This document shows positions 16,870 through 25,989 of a stretch of 64,000 bases of DNA, in pieces. The stretch is from Kocuria rosea subsp. polaris (GTDB taxonomy: Bacteria; Actinomycetota; Actinomycetes; Actinomycetales; Micrococcaceae), in contig NZ_LQBK01000037.1 in the NCBI RefSeq assembly GCF_001483755.1, forward strand, positions 1 through 64,000, read 5' to 3'. Within the stretch, counting starts at the first letter, position 1. The number at the start of each line of letters is the position of its first letter. A program made the translations under genes and the position numbers. Under the pieces are notes generated by a model, which did no database searches, was not told the DNA's origin, and saw nothing but the letters and a program-made list of their open reading frames with translations.

Positions 16870-17367
16870 AGGTTCTCCTCCTACGGTGCGGCATTGGCCA
16901 CAGCGTACAAACCCATGGCGAGCACACCACCGACGGGACTGCCGCGCAATCAGATGACGTTGATCTGACTTGCCCGTGAGCGGGTACAGCCGAGATCCGG
17001 GGGTGCCACTGTGCAGGTGCCGGTCGGTCATGGACACCGCTTATCGGGCAGTTGTCCTAATGAATTTACATAACAATAATTACCGGACAAAAACCTACGG
17101 GAGTTCTCGCATCTGGTGGAGCTCCCGTCGGGCCGATTCCATAGCAGTTCCGCGACGTACCGCGGCCGGCGAAATTGCAGTGTGCATCAGATGATTCACC
17201 AGGGTGTTGCTGGGCCGCTGGTGAGCGGTGATTTCCTGCATCAGATGCACGATTCCACGGTGAGGTGAAGTGAGATTCGGATGGAAGCCGTACCGGGCCA
17301 GGTTCCTGCTGTCCTGACCGACGCCGGCGTGGGATTGTTCCCCACCGACGTGGTGTGGGATCAAATT
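16870..17367. other. Gap containing a degenerate repeat (copy 1)
   Basis: No gene is supported. Bases 17066-17120 share the TTACATAA...CCGG and GGAGTTCTCGCATCTG blocks, at the same spacing, with 33823-33876. Read on the minus strand the block encodes RRELHQMRELP and a stop, apparently the end of a decayed gene continuing up to about 17364. The block marks the left edge of the transfer region. Confidence 0.45.
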
Positions 17368-17961
17368 TTATTGGGTCTTGCTCATGTCGCGGGACTGATG
17401 GCCGACGACTTCCCACTGGCCGTCGTGCTCCTCGAGGTAGAGGGTGACCTGCCGACGACCCGTTTCGTGGACGGTGGCCCCGTCGCGGGTATTCCAGGTC
17501 CATTCCACGGTGTAGGCGCGGATGGCCTTGTCCGGAGCGACGTCCTGATTGACGTCGCCGCGGACGGGGACGATGGTGGGTGCGCTGTACCCCTGGTGCT
17601 CAGCGGCCGCGAGCCACGGGGCACCTGCTGCGTTGCGTTCGGGCTCGACCTGATGCGCGGCCCAGTCGGCGGACATCAGCGGCTTGGCCCGGACCGCGGC
17701 AGCGGTCTCGGTGCGATCGATGGTGGTGTCCCAGAGGTGGAGCATCAGGGCGACGACCTCGGCAGTGGAATCCACGTCGGTGCGCTCAGCGTCGTCCGGG
17801 GTGGCGAAAGTTCCCTCGCCCAGCTGTGGCAGCACGGTAGAGACAATGGCTTCTGGGGAACTTTGCTGGGCCTCGCTGGGCGAGTCACAGGCGGCAAGCG
17901 GCACCGCGCACAGCAGCAGTGCTGCGGCGAGGCTGAATGGGTGGCGCATCATCTCGGCCAC
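17368..17961 (-). CDS. Conjugation-associated lipoprotein
   Basis: 197 residues. A lipoprotein signal ends AVPLAAC near residue 25. The remainder is soluble, ends in a likely NTF2-like sheet (TVEWTWNTRDG, RRQVTLYLEEHDGQWEVVGH), and resembles extracytoplasmic VirB8/TcpC-type scaffolds. It is the last gene of the leftward arm and overlaps the wall hydrolase by 13 bases, so the two are probably coupled. Start uncertain: a GTG at 17961 has AGAAAGG 3 bases before it, and two ATG codons follow at once. Likely a cell-envelope partner of the secretion channel. Confidence 0.7.
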   Translation of the reverse strand: MAEMMRHPFSLAAALLLCAVPLAACDSPSEAQQSSPEAIVSTVLPQLGEGTFATPDDAERTDVDSTAEVVALMLHLWDTTIDRTETAAAVRAKPLMSADWAAHQVEPERNAAGAPWLAAAEHQGYSAPTIVPVRGDVNQDVAPDKAIRAYTVEWTWNTRDGATVHETGRRQVTLYLEEHDGQWEVVGHQSRDMSKTQ

Positions 17962-19061
17962 GCACCTTTCTCTTTGAGGATGGACTCGGGGTCGAGGTTG
18001 TGCCCTTGGTAGGGGAAGACGAGATCGGGGGCGCCGGGCTTGTAGATCTCAAAGTGCAGGTGGGTGGCCATGCCGAAGCGTCCACGGTTGCCCTCGACGC
18101 CGATGATGTCCCCGCGTTTGAGCTTCTGGCCCTTGGTCACATCCCAGGAGTGCAGGTGACAGAACGCGAAGCCGAAGTCGGGGTCGGGCCCGTTCTCTTT
18201 GGCGATGACGCAGCCGTCGGTGGCGTTGAACCCGGTGATTCGCAGGCTGGTGGGGGCAACGACGACTCCGCCGCTGCCGTTGCCGGCCCCAGGGGTGGCG
18301 ATGTCCACGCCCACGTGCTGGTTGGCCCAGGACGGGACACCGGCCAGGGCGCGGCCGCCGTACCCGGAGGTGAAGACACCGCCGGGCAACGGGGTCGTCC
18401 ATTGCCCGTCGCCGAGGTCGCCGCCCCAGGACCTCGCACCGGTAGAAGCCTTGCAGCCGACGGAGAAGTTCCCCTGGGCGCCGTCGAGGATTTTCTCGAT
18501 GTACTGCTGGGTCTCCGGGTAGGGCGGGACGCCGTGGTGCTGCTGCACCGCACCGGGTCCGGCGTTGTAGGCGGCCAGGGTCAGGCGCACGAGCTCGTCC
18601 GGATCGTCCCCGGCGATGGGCTGAACTTGGCTTTTCAGGGCTGCCATGTAGCGGCCCAGGGCAGCGATGGCGTCTTCGGGGTCGAAGGGGTTGCCGCCGT
18701 TGCCGTGGGTGGTCCAGGTGGCGGGCATGAACTGGGCCAGGCCCTGGGCGCCGACGGGGCTGGTGGTGTCCGGGTTCCACCTGGACTCCTGCGCCAGTTG
18801 CGCGGCGACCAGACTGGCCGACAGTCCGGCCTGGTCGGCGGCCGCGTCCACGAGCGGCCCCCAGCCGTTGGGAACGGACACCACATTGGCCTTCTCGTTG
18901 GTGCCGACGGCGGTGGCCGTGCAGCTGGTGGACAAGCCCGCGGCGTCTTCATCCTCGGCCAGGGTGGCCACGAGCATGGTCAAAGCCATGGTCATGCCCA
19001 CCGGCAGTCCAAGGAGCAGCAGGGCCGCGCCGCCGAGGGTTCGGGGGCGGGGTCCGGCCAT
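17949..19061 (-). CDS. Lytic transglycosylase-M23 peptidase wall hydrolase of the conjugation system
   Basis: 370 residues. An N-terminal membrane anchor (about 11-33) precedes an SLT transglycosylase domain (about 65-190; AQESRWNPDT, GLAQFMPATW, LAAYNAGPGAV). An M23 (LytM-like) domain follows (about 215-360; HVGVDIATP, CHLHSW, HLHFEIYK). It cuts both glycan strands and stem peptides to open the wall for the transfer channel, the usual job of such fusions in Gram-positive type IV secretion. Its ATG overlaps the TGA of the upstream ATPase gene. Confidence 0.92.
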   Translation of the reverse strand: MAGPRPRTLGGAALLLLGLPVGMTMALTMLVATLAEDEDAAGLSTSCTATAVGTNEKANVVSVPNGWGPLVDAAADQAGLSASLVAAQLAQESRWNPDTTSPVGAQGLAQFMPATWTTHGNGGNPFDPEDAIAALGRYMAALKSQVQPIAGDDPDELVRLTLAAYNAGPGAVQQHHGVPPYPETQQYIEKILDGAQGNFSVGCKASTGARSWGGDLGDGQWTTPLPGGVFTSGYGGRALAGVPSWANQHVGVDIATPGAGNGSGGVVVAPTSLRITGFNATDGCVIAKENGPDPDFGFAFCHLHSWDVTKGQKLKRGDIIGVEGNRGRFGMATHLHFEIYKPGAPDLVFPYQGHNLDPESILKEKGAWPR

Positions 19062-20479
19062 CAGAAGCCTTGTGAGACCAGGGCTGCGGCGTGCAGCCAG
19101 GCCCGTCGGGTGGCAGGGCGCAGTTGTCGGTGGTGAATGCGGCCCTGCACCAGGTGTGGGTCGAAGGGGACGATGGCCACCTCACGCACGAACGGGGCGT
19201 ACTCCTGGGCGATGGCGTGGGCCTTGGTGCTGTGCGAGGGCATCAGCTCGGAGATGACCACCACGGCATTGCGGGCCAGTTCCCCGGCATGGGGGCCTCC
19301 GGCGTGCAGGGCTTTGAGGGCGTTGACTCCGCCCTGGGCCTTGTCGGACTCGGTGGTGGTGGCGATGACGATCTGGTCGGTGTGGGCGATCATGTGCGCC
19401 CAGTTCTCGCCCCGGGTGGAGTTGCCGCTGTCCATGATGACGAGCCGGTAGTACTTCTCGGCGACCCGGTGCAGGGCGTCCACCTCGGCCCCGGTGATTT
19501 CGTGGGTGTTGGACGGCGATTCGTCGGAGCGGAGGACGTCGTAGGCATCCTGGGTTTGGTGGTGGACGAAGGCGGCCAGCTCGGCCGCTTTGGCTTCGGC
19601 GGTGAGGAAGTGATTGGCGTGGTGGAGAAGGTCCAGTGCGGTGGAGTCGTGGCCGGCGCCGTCGGTGCGCCAGCCCAGGGAGCCCATGGCTTCGTTGTTG
19701 TCCCAGGCGAGCACGCCGGCCCCGCCGTGGCGGGCGAACTGGGCGGCGAGCAGGGCAACGGTGGGGGTCTTGTTGGCACCGCCCTTCTGGTTGACGACCG
19801 CGATGGTGCGGGAGCCGATCCAGTGCCGTGAGACCGCGGCCAGGTCTTCTCGTTCGGCTACTTCCCCAGGCCCGGGGGGCAGGTGCAGCCCGATGCGATT
19901 GAGCATTCCGCGCCAGCCGTGGGTGGCTGGTGCGTCGGTCAGGGAGCTGTCGGTGGCGATGAAACTGGGGGCGGAATCGATGTCCCAGACTGTCGTGTCC
20001 GATGGTTGCAGCGCCGGGGCGCTGGAGGGCATCGGCTTCGTGTGCATGGGACGGGGCTGCGACGCGCTCTCGAGAGTCGGCGCGACGAGGGTGGAAGGCA
20101 TCGAGTCAGCTTCTTCAACAGAGGAACTCTCGGGCTCGGTCAGCGTTGGCTCCGGGGCCGACTCGGCGGGCACGAGCTCCTCAAGGCTGACCCCACGGCT
20201 GCCTCGACGCCCGGCCCGAGAGGGGCGGGTGGCCGTCCCGTCGGTGGAGACCTCCCCGTCAGGCCCAACGACCAGGTAGGTCTCGAGTTCGCTTCCCGAA
20301 GACGGGTCGACGGCTACGACCTTGACGGGCCGATCCAAGATACGCGCGGTCTCGGTTAGATGAGCAATGGCGTCGTCCATCGAGTTCAGGGGGGTCACCA
20401 CACCGTCGATGGAGACTTCAACGGTGTCGTCGTCGTTGATCGTTGCGGTGCATCGCGGACGGTCGAGCGCCTGCGCCAT
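19061..20479 (-). CDS. ParA/MinD-like ATPase with long N-terminal region
   Basis: 472 residues. The first about 190 are low in complexity and acidic. The C-terminal 270 form a SIMIBI-class ATPase with a deviant Walker A, VNQKGGANKTPT, and Walker B LVIMDSGNS. This architecture is common near actinobacterial conjugation and ESX-like loci, where it is thought to position the machinery or partition DNA. In the P-loop an Asn (GGANKT) stands in place of the Gly of the standard GGxGKT, which deserves a check for ATPase activity. The ATG at 20479 has AAAGG 7-8 bases upstream. Confidence 0.8.
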   Translation of the reverse strand: MAQALDRPRCTATINDDDTVEVSIDGVVTPLNSMDDAIAHLTETARILDRPVKVVAVDPSSGSELETYLVVGPDGEVSTDGTATRPSRAGRRGSRGVSLEELVPAESAPEPTLTEPESSSVEEADSMPSTLVAPTLESASQPRPMHTKPMPSSAPALQPSDTTVWDIDSAPSFIATDSSLTDAPATHGWRGMLNRIGLHLPPGPGEVAEREDLAAVSRHWIGSRTIAVVNQKGGANKTPTVALLAAQFARHGGAGVLAWDNNEAMGSLGWRTDGAGHDSTALDLLHHANHFLTAEAKAAELAAFVHHQTQDAYDVLRSDESPSNTHEITGAEVDALHRVAEKYYRLVIMDSGNSTRGENWAHMIAHTDQIVIATTTESDKAQGGVNALKALHAGGPHAGELARNAVVVISELMPSHSTKAHAIAQEYAPFVREVAIVPFDPHLVQGRIHHRQLRPATRRAWLHAAALVSQGF

Positions 20480-20495
20480 GGGGATGCCTTTCGTA

Positions 20496-20738
20496 TCAGT
20501 CGGTCTCCCCCACTCCGAGGTTGGGCTGCTGAGAGACGTTGTAGTGAGCACGCAGGTGCTCTTTCACGTCGTCCCGGAGGATGATCCAGTGCGAGCCCAG
20601 CTGTATGGCTGGCACCCGCCCATCCCTCAGCCACCGGTAGGTCACCGTGGTGCTGGACAGCCCCAGAACCTCGGTCAGCTGGGCCACGGTGAGTCGCTCG
20701 GGCAGCCCGTTGAAGAGTCTGTCCAGCGACTCAGTCAT
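20496..20738 (-). CDS. Excisionase/MerR-type small helix-turn-helix protein
   Basis: 80 residues with an HTH_17-like winged helix: LTVAQLTEVLGLSSTTVTYR then WLRDGRVPAIQLGSHWII. Such proteins act as recombination directionality factors or small promoter regulators. The chosen ATG at 20738 has GGAG 8 bases upstream. It is the first gene of the leftward transfer arm and faces the rightward operon, so it may bind the palindrome at 20831-20844. Confidence 0.8.
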   Translation of the reverse strand: MTESLDRLFNGLPERLTVAQLTEVLGLSSTTVTYRWLRDGRVPAIQLGSHWIILRDDVKEHLRAHYNVSQQPNLGVGETD

Positions 20739-20825
20739 GGAGAGCGCTCCGGCGATCACGGCGGCTCCGGTACATCGAAGTGGGAAAAAGTTGCTTACGG
20801 TTGCACACCATAGCTCGAAACCGCC

Positions 20826-20844
20826 TATAGTTGAACATGTTCAA
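20826..20844. promoter_or_regulatory. Divergent control region with perfect 14-bp palindrome
   Basis: TTGAACATGTTCAA (20831-20844) is a perfect palindrome overlapping a -10-like TATAGT (20826-20831). It lies between the two divergent arms of the transfer operons. The placement suggests a repressor site controlling at least the rightward operon. Confidence 0.55.
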
Positions 20845-20908
20845 TTCGTTTCCGTAGGTGACCCACGGGGATGCACCTCGGTGCATTGGATTCAACTTAG
20901 GAGCCTAG

Positions 20909-21532
20909 ATGGGCAATCGGTGGACGGGGTTCGTCGCACCCGGCACGAGGGCCCAGACGGTCTCGCTCCTGGAGGAGACCCATCCTGAACCGCCCTCGGT
21001 GCTTCGGGGGGCGCAGGCGCCCCAGCAGGGTATTTCCGCACCGGACGGCGACAGACGGCTCGAACGGTTCCCCACGTCCTCCGCTGGTCCGTACTGGTTA
21101 GGCGCCCATGGCGGAGCGGGAGAGACCACATTCCGGGAGCTGCTGGGCGGTGTCGAATGCCATCACCGTTGGCCTTCTCCCATCCCAGAGGCACCGTCTC
21201 CTGTCGTTGTCCTCCTCGCCCGACAGACGCATCGCGGGTTGGAAGCAGCTCGACGTGCCGCCCAGGACTGGGCCTCCGGGCAACACCCGGAGGTAGTGCT
21301 CGCGGGGTTGGTGATCGTGGCCGGCACCCCGGGCAAGACCCCGAAACCCCTGGCCGCAGCGACCCGCGTGATTTCCGGTGGTGTCCCCTCCACCTGGGTG
21401 GTGCCGTGGATCGAAGAACTCCGACTCACCGGAGCCACGGACTGGGAGTCCATGGCCCGTGAGCCGAGGAAAGTCCTCACCGCCCTCGGTGAGGCAGCCG
21501 ATGAAGCAACTTCTGAGAGGACCCCCCAATGA
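20909..21532 (+). CDS. DUF6668-like conjugation-associated protein
   Basis: 207 residues. The core PYWLGAHGGAGETTFRELL looks like a degenerate P-loop (GAHGGAGETT without the Lys), followed by VVLLARQTHRGLEAARRAAQDWA. I believe this matches the DUF6668 family found at the head of actinobacterial transfer operons. TAGGAG lies 5 bases upstream. It overlaps the next gene by 4 bases. Cytoplasmic; role unknown, but its conserved position suggests a regulatory or assembly function. Confidence 0.7.
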   Translation: MGNRWTGFVAPGTRAQTVSLLEETHPEPPSVLRGAQAPQQGISAPDGDRRLERFPTSSAGPYWLGAHGGAGETTFRELLGGVECHHRWPSPIPEAPSPVVVLLARQTHRGLEAARRAAQDWASGQHPEVVLAGLVIVAGTPGKTPKPLAAATRVISGGVPSTWVVPWIEELRLTGATDWESMAREPRKVLTALGEAADEATSERTPQ

Positions 21533-21828
21533 TCGACCTTGTACTTGCCGCCCAGGACACCGTGCTGGCGCTGCCGGCCGCCCTGCCCGACTCCGACCCG
21601 CTGGCCCCTCCCGGGATCGGTGACACCTGGAACCGCATGGTCGGTGTCGGCAAATGGATCGCCCTGGGCATCGCTGTGCTGGGCCTGCTGGTGGTCGGCG
21701 GAAAGATGGCCTTCGATGCCCGCCGTGGAGAGACCACCGAGGAGGTCTCCGGGATCATCAAGATCGTGCTGGCCGTGGCCTTGATCTCCGGCGGCGCCTC
21801 GATCCTGTCCTTCATCTCCGGGGCATGA
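21529..21828 (+). CDS. Small two-helix conjugation membrane protein (TrbC/VirB2-like)
   Basis: 99 residues: a hydrophobic N-terminal segment and two membrane helices (about 43-62 and 74-96) separated by a short charged loop (DARRGETTEEV). Size, topology and position upstream of the VirB6-like gene fit the pilin-like or pore-lining subunits of type IV secretion systems. Overlaps the previous stop by 4 bases. Confidence 0.7.
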   Translation: MIDLVLAAQDTVLALPAALPDSDPLAPPGIGDTWNRMVGVGKWIALGIAVLGLLVVGGKMAFDARRGETTEEVSGIIKIVLAVALISGGASILSFISGA

Positions 21829-21874
21829 CCTCTGGCCCCCGCAAGACCAACCCCCCGCATCAGAGGAGCAGCAG

Positions 21875-22624
21875 GTGACAGATCAGATCGAGACCGACGA
21901 CAACAACGCCTGGTGGAAGGCCCCCCGCTTCCTGATCTCAGCGGTCCTGGTCGCGTTGCTGATTGTGCTGGGGGTGGTTCTGTGGCTGTGGCCCGACGGT
22001 GAAGAGCCCACCCAGGCCGCCCCGGCGCCAGCCACCACCGCCGAACCGGTGGCGGGCGGGGAGTCGGAGTGCGGTTTGGACGCCTCCGGCGGCACCACGC
22101 TCACGAAGGCCCCCGAGGACGTCGAATGGACCGCCCTGGGCGCGATCTACGCACCGTCCTCGGAGGAGCACGGACCGGGCACCGTAGACGAGTCAACGGG
22201 TGTGCGCTCCTGCTACTCCCACACTCCCGAAGGGGCGTTACTGAGCGTCGCCAACATGCTGGCCTCGAGCAACGATCCCCAGCTTCTGCTGGACACTCTC
22301 AACGAGCTTGCCATTGAGGGCCCCGGTAAGGACATCGCCGTGGGGCAGGTCCAGCAGCGGGTCTCCGCGGGGGATGCTTCCACGGTCCCAGTCGAGGTTG
22401 CCGGCTTCCGACTGCTTTCGTACACGGGCGAGCGAGCCACGGTCGAGGTCGTATTGGCAGGAGACGACGGGAACGAAAAGACATACATCACCACTAGCGC
22501 AGACCTTATGTGGCAAGACGGCGATTGGCGCTTCGCCCTGCAGGACAACGGCGGCACAGGCCCCGTCTCCGGCCAGGTGTCAGACCTGAACGGGTACATC
22601 GAGTGGGGACCCCACGATGGCTGA
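21875..22624 (+). CDS. Bitopic conjugation protein (VirB8/TcpC-like placement)
   Basis: 249 residues: one membrane helix (about 19-41), a Pro/Ala-rich linker, then an extracytoplasmic domain with two Cys (ECGL, RSCY) that could pair. GTG start with GAGGAG 6 bases upstream. The single helix plus outer domain matches VirB8-like assembly scaffolds, though sequence resemblance is not obvious. It overlaps the next gene by 8 bases. Confidence 0.65.
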   Translation: MTDQIETDDNNAWWKAPRFLISAVLVALLIVLGVVLWLWPDGEEPTQAAPAPATTAEPVAGGESECGLDASGGTTLTKAPEDVEWTALGAIYAPSSEEHGPGTVDESTGVRSCYSHTPEGALLSVANMLASSNDPQLLLDTLNELAIEGPGKDIAVGQVQQRVSAGDASTVPVEVAGFRLLSYTGERATVEVVLAGDDGNEKTYITTSADLMWQDGDWRFALQDNGGTGPVSGQVSDLNGYIEWGPHDG

Positions 22625-24494
22625 GGAAGAGAAGTGCTTCGCACTCGATGGCTTCTGCAAGGTCAAGGAAGGAGTCAGCGACGCACTCACCGGAGCGGCC
22701 GGTGATGCGCTGGATCAGATCGCCGACGGTGTAACCGCTGCCGTGGTCGACACGATCGCCTCCCTGGGCTCCATGTGGACTCTGATCGGCAGCGCCAACC
22801 TCACCAGCAACAGTGCACCCGCCTCCCAGGCTCCGGCGCGTGGGGAATTCAACGCCTACATCGACCTGCTGCTGAGCTACGCGAGCTGGATCGGGCTGGG
22901 GGTGTGCGTGTTCGGGGTGCTGTTCCTGGGCATCGTGTTGGCCACCAACGCCCGCCGCGGCGACGGGGCCAGCCTGGTGAACACGGCCACCGTGCTGGCC
23001 TCCGGGGCCGCCCTGATCGGTGGGGCCACCAGCCTGATCGGCTTCCTCGTCCCCGCCCGGGCGGGAAACCTGTCCGGGTCGGTGGGCTTCATCCAGGACC
23101 AGACCTTCTACCTCACCCTCGCCGTGGCCGCACTCAGCGTGATGATCGCCGGGGCCCAAATGGCCTGGACCCAGCGCGCCGAACCGGCCCGCGACCTGCT
23201 CAAGAACCTGCTCACCCTGGCCGTGGTGACGGCCTCGGGAGTGACGATCCTCAACGTCCTGGTGGCCGGCACCGACGCCCTGGCCGTGCAGATCATCGAC
23301 TCGGCCATCGGCGAGGACTTCCAGACCGACGTGCTCAAGCTCCTGGCCCTGGACAACGCCACCAGCGCCGGTGCGGCCGATCCGGTGTGGTTGGGCGGCA
23401 ACGTTATCCTGATCATCGTCGGCGGGATCGTGGCGATCATCGTGAACCTCATCCAGTTGATGCTGATGGTGCTGCGCACCGGGATGCTGTTCCTGATGGC
23501 CGGGATCCTGCCGCTCTCAGCCGCCTTCCTGAACACCGAGACGGGCAAAAACTTCTTCCAGAAGGTCATCGCCTGGACCCTGGCCTTCGCCTTCTACAAG
23601 CCCGCCGCCGCGTTGATCTACGGGTTGGCGATCAAGATGTCCACCACCGGGGTCTGGGAAGACGGAGGCAGCGGGCTGATCCAGTTCGCCGCCGGGCTGA
23701 TGATGATCGTCGCCTCCGTGTTCGCCCTGCCCGTGCTCATCGGCTTCCTCAGCCCCGTCCTGGGCTCGATGTCCTCCTCCGGCGGTGGCGGCGGGGCGCT
23801 GGGGATCGCGGCGATGGGCGCGGCGATCCCGCAGGGCGCCTCCCACCTGGCCCGGTCCGGGCGCGGCTTCGGCTCCGACAGCTCCGCTGCCCAGCCACCC
23901 AGCAAGGCCAGCGCCCCAACCACATCGAGCCCCGCTCCCACCGGCAGTGGGGGCACGGGAACGACTGGGGCCGGTGCCGCAGGGACCACAGGAACGAGTG
24001 CCGCTGGCACCGCAGGCACTGCCGCCGCTGGTGCGGCCGCGGCCCCGGTCGCGGCCGGAATGATGGCCGCGGACGCGGTGAAGAAGACCGGGGAAACCGT
24101 CTCCGAGGCCACTCAGTCCAGTGCCGGAGGCGGCACCTCCGCTGGGAGCTCCACCTCGCCCAGCAGCTCGGCAGGTGCAGCCTCCGTCGCCGCGCCCGGC
24201 CACGACGGAGCCGGAAAACCCTCCACGGGCACCGGGGCGCAACCCGCCCCGGGTCCTGGTGCGGGTGTGGCAGCACCGGGCAGCGGGGCCCGCCCGACAA
24301 CGAGCACAGGGGCCAGCCCGTCCCCAGGCAGTGGCTCCGGTGCGACACCGCTGCGTACCGGGGCGCGGCCGACTGGCTCCGCCGGTGCGGGACAGCTCGG
24401 GAAGGCCGCACAGCAGCAGGCGCGTGCGTTCAAGGCGCAGATCGCCAACGAGACCGGAAACGAGGCCCGCCCTGATGGCGCAGACCGAAGCTAA
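22617..24494 (+). CDS. VirB6/TrbL-like polytopic channel protein
   Basis: 625 residues. Several membrane helices between about 80 and 385 form the channel part; an amphipathic N-terminal region precedes them. The last about 240 residues are an Ala/Gly/Ser/Thr/Pro-rich, low-complexity tail (TTGAGAAGTTGTSAAGTAG type). VirB6/TrbL proteins form the inner-membrane part of the DNA channel. The long disordered tail is common in actinobacterial versions and may be cytoplasmic. It overlaps the next gene by 20 bases. Confidence 0.8.
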   Translation: MAEEEKCFALDGFCKVKEGVSDALTGAAGDALDQIADGVTAAVVDTIASLGSMWTLIGSANLTSNSAPASQAPARGEFNAYIDLLLSYASWIGLGVCVFGVLFLGIVLATNARRGDGASLVNTATVLASGAALIGGATSLIGFLVPARAGNLSGSVGFIQDQTFYLTLAVAALSVMIAGAQMAWTQRAEPARDLLKNLLTLAVVTASGVTILNVLVAGTDALAVQIIDSAIGEDFQTDVLKLLALDNATSAGAADPVWLGGNVILIIVGGIVAIIVNLIQLMLMVLRTGMLFLMAGILPLSAAFLNTETGKNFFQKVIAWTLAFAFYKPAAALIYGLAIKMSTTGVWEDGGSGLIQFAAGLMMIVASVFALPVLIGFLSPVLGSMSSSGGGGGALGIAAMGAAIPQGASHLARSGRGFGSDSSAAQPPSKASAPTTSSPAPTGSGGTGTTGAGAAGTTGTSAAGTAGTAAAGAAAAPVAAGMMAADAVKKTGETVSEATQSSAGGGTSAGSSTSPSSSAGAASVAAPGHDGAGKPSTGTGAQPAPGPGAGVAAPGSGARPTTSTGASPSPGSGSGATPLRTGARPTGSAGAGQLGKAAQQQARAFKAQIANETGNEARPDGADRS

Positions 24495-25989
24495 AACCGA
24501 GAACCGTCCGCGGGTGTACGGCAACTTCCGCACCCCCACTTCCAAGGGCCTGGCCGGGCTCTCGACTGCCGGCACCGTGCTGCTGATCGGTGGGGTGGTC
24601 GGCGGGATTCTGCTGATGATGCTCAACCTGTGGCTGGTGGCCCTGGGCTTCGAGGCGGTGATCCTGGTGTTGATCGCCCTGTCGATGCAGAAGAACAAGC
24701 ACGGGCGCACCCTGATCGAGCGCATCGTCCGCCGCGCCGGGTGGGCCAACGCCGTCTACGCCGGGGCGATCGTCTACCGGGCCGGGCCGGTGTCCCGGGT
24801 CCCTTCAGGCACGACGAAGCTGCCCGGGATCTCGGCCCGCTCCAGGATCACCGAGCACGTCGACGGCTACGGCCGCCCCTTCGCCCTGCTTGAGGTCCCG
24901 CAGAAACACCACTACACCGTGGTGTTCTCCTCCGAGCCCGACGGCGGGGGCATGGTCGACCAGGAACACATCAACCGGTGGGTGGACCGCTGGGCGCACT
25001 GGCTGGGCATGCTCACCGACGAGCCCGGCCTGACCGCCGCCTCCGTGACGATCGAGACCGCCCCGGACTCCGGATACCGCCTGGCCCGCAAGATCGAGGC
25101 GCGCATGGCCGACAACGCCCCGGCCTTCGCCCGCGACGTCATCAACGAGACCGTGCAGATGCTGCCCACCGGGGCCACCGTCACCCGGGCCTACATCGCG
25201 GTGACCTTCAAAGCCTCCGTGCGGGCCGGCGGGCGGATCCGCAAGCCGGAAGAGGTCGCCGATGATCTGGCGGCGCGTCTGCCCAACCTCACCCTGTCCC
25301 TCAACGACACCGGGGCCGGGGTGGCCGCCCCGCTCACGGCCCAGCAGCTGTGCGAGGTCATCCGGGTGGCCTACGACCCGGCCGAGGCAATCCTCTTCGA
25401 CCGGGCACACGCCCAGGGGGTGGCCCCGGAGCTGAACTGGAGTGAGGTCGGCCCGCAGGCCGCCGACACCTTCTGGGACTGCTACCACCACAACAACGCC
25501 TGGTCGAAGTCCTGGGCGATGTCGGTGCCCCCGCGCTCCACCGTCCAGGCCAACGTCCTCCAAGCCCTGATCGCCCCGAACCCGGAACTGGTGCGTAAGC
25601 GCGTCACGCTGCTCTACCGCCCCATTGACCCCGCCCGGGCGGCGCAGATGGTGGAAACGGATATCAACACCGCCACCTTCAACGCCTCCTCCCGCAACCG
25701 CGCCACCGCACGGGACACCCGCGAGACCCGCGCAGCCCAGGCCACCGCCGCCGAGGAAGCTGACGGGGCGGGGTTGTTGAACTTCGGGCTCGTCGTCACC
25801 GCCACCGTCCGTTCCAAGGGCGAGCTGGATGAGGCCGAAGCCATCATCGAGAACCTCGGCACCTCGGCGAGGATCCGCCTGGAGGAGGCCTACGGCGCCC
25901 AGGACTCCACCTTCGCCGCCGGCCTGCCCCTCGGTGTGGTCATCCCGGATCACCTGGCCCTGCCCTCGACCGTGAGGAACGCCCTCTGA
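24475..25989 (+). CDS. SCO6880-family conjugation protein
   Basis: 504 residues. Two adjacent membrane helices (about 27-65) precede a conserved soluble domain (HHYTVVFSSEPDGGG, DSGYRLARKIEARMADNAPA, TDINTATFNASSRNRATARD). This matches the SCO6880 family, which in Actinobacteria takes the place of VirB3/PrgI plus the N-terminal part of VirB4. The start lies inside the previous gene; longer upstream frames are shadows of that gene's low-complexity tail. It ends in a TGATG overlap with the ATPase gene. Confidence 0.82.
   Translation: MAQTEAKTENRPRVYGNFRTPTSKGLAGLSTAGTVLLIGGVVGGILLMMLNLWLVALGFEAVILVLIALSMQKNKHGRTLIERIVRRAGWANAVYAGAIVYRAGPVSRVPSGTTKLPGISARSRITEHVDGYGRPFALLEVPQKHHYTVVFSSEPDGGGMVDQEHINRWVDRWAHWLGMLTDEPGLTAASVTIETAPDSGYRLARKIEARMADNAPAFARDVINETVQMLPTGATVTRAYIAVTFKASVRAGGRIRKPEEVADDLAARLPNLTLSLNDTGAGVAAPLTAQQLCEVIRVAYDPAEAILFDRAHAQGVAPELNWSEVGPQAADTFWDCYHHNNAWSKSWAMSVPPRSTVQANVLQALIAPNPELVRKRVTLLYRPIDPARAAQMVETDINTATFNASSRNRATARDTRETRAAQATAAEEADGAGLLNFGLVVTATVRSKGELDEAEAIIENLGTSARIRLEEAYGAQDSTFAAGLPLGVVIPDHLALPSTVRNAL

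Noticed and set aside
22775-24475. 566-codon open frame overlapping the VirB6-like gene
   Set aside because: Arg/Gly/Pro-rich translation of the channel gene in another phase; no ribosome binding site or domain.
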